Below are positions 42,009 through 42,347 of a stretch of DNA of 42,347 nucleotides, in pieces. Every line of letters begins with the position of its first letter. Positions within the stretch are counted from its first letter, which is position 1. The position numbers were made by a program, and so were the translations under genes. The notes beneath the pieces are model-generated. The model had not been told where the DNA came from, did no database searches, and saw only the letters and a program-made list of their open reading frames with translations. Source of the DNA: Ignavibacteriota bacterium (GTDB lineage Bacteria; Bacteroidota; Ignavibacteria; SZUA-365); NCBI GenBank assembly GCA_016218045.1, contig JACRFB010000044.1, positions 1 through 42,347 on the forward strand. The letters are read 5' to 3'.

Positions 42009-42347
42009 GGGTAGGTAAGTAGGTGGTAGTTGGTAGATGGTAGGTAATGAATCGGTATCGGGCGGTGTAAGGAGACAGGATACAGGAGAAAGGAGACACG
42101 AATTGTTTCGATGCTTGTCTTCTGTCTCCTTCCTCCTGTCTCCTCACGCGACCTTAGTAGATTGATCTACTCCGTCCGTGTAAGGAGACAGGATACAGGA
42201 GATAGGAGACACGAATTGTTTCGATGCCTGCCTCCTGTCTCCTTCCTCCTGTCTCCTCACGCGACCTTAGTAGATTGATTTACTCCGTCCGTGTAAGGAG
42301 ACAGGATACAGGAGAAAGGAGACACGAATTGTTTCGATGCCTGTCTC
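42009..42347. repeat. Composite heptamer element: GGTAGAT array then 113-bp tandem hairpin units
   Basis: GGTAGTT, GGTAGAT and GGTAGGT units run at 42021-42047. From 42069 a 113-bp unit repeats at 42069, 42182 and 42295 and continues past the window. Each unit has AGGAGAC-type heptamers, a CGAATTGTTTCGATG centre, the complementary GTCTCCT heptamers, and a CTTAGTAGATTGAT linker. It is a mirror image of the element at 25951-26158. There is no gene here. Confidence 0.85.

Noticed and set aside
42069-42347. CRISPR array or long terminal repeat
   Set aside because: The 113-bp units are nearly identical along the whole length with no variable spacers; they are built of heptamers.

Overview
The window looks like a piece of a GC-rich chromosome from the Bacteroidota/Chlorobiota side of the tree, perhaps a Kapabacteria- or Ignavibacteria-like lineage. 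This is an inference. It rests on three tandem secreted proteins that end in a type IX secretion (T9SS) type A sorting tail, and on a locus of GldL/GldM-like envelope genes. No rRNA or other phylogenetic marker is present. One tRNA gene (Arg, anticodon TCT) is present.

Layout. 1-2305: minus-strand run of secreted or lipid-anchored proteins (zinc-dependent phospholipase C-like protein, lipoprotein, secreted protein of an unnamed family, start of a cysteine-peptidase-like gene). 2306-5960: gene-poor accessory stretch with an AT-rich orphan gene, the tail of a transposase, a 99-codon gene and a decayed DNA methyltransferase. 5961-9723: uracil-DNA-glycosylase-like protein, DUF898 protein, two copies of a ~100-aa membrane protein and a DUF2807 lipoprotein, separated by arrays of short repeats. 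10127-15113: M16 peptidase, PAS protein, RecD2-type helicase and divergent YjbQ. 15440-24780: three paralogous ~996-aa von Willebrand A proteins with T9SS tails. 25251-25876: HATPase (RsbW-like) protein and tRNA-Arg. 26163-36406: seven minus-strand genes read as a T9SS-like machine. 36691-39321: nucleotide-sugar epimerase and polysaccharide flippase. 39573-42000: three plus-strand pilin/PilX-like genes.

The most interesting part is 26163-36406. In transcription order it has a GldL-like protein (two membrane segments plus coiled coil), a GldM-like protein, a second GldL-like protein with the Lys/Glu pair expected of a proton-driven motor, a second GldM-like protein, two outer-membrane barrel proteins with long periplasmic N-termini, and a VWA-OmpA protein that could anchor the assembly to peptidoglycan. 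No gene I recognise as PorK/GldK, PorN/GldN, SprA/Sov or PorV lies here. The three VWA proteins upstream carry the C-terminal tail such a machine would recognise, so machine and cargo may sit side by side.

A second theme is intergenic DNA built from short tandem repeats with a 7-, 8- or 9-base period. Several families occur, often as opposed copies that could fold into long hairpins, and many lie right after stop codons. A 50-bp hairpin array after the M16 peptidase shows compensatory changes in one unit. Functional calls are by eye from motifs and remembered families; no database search or structure prediction was run.
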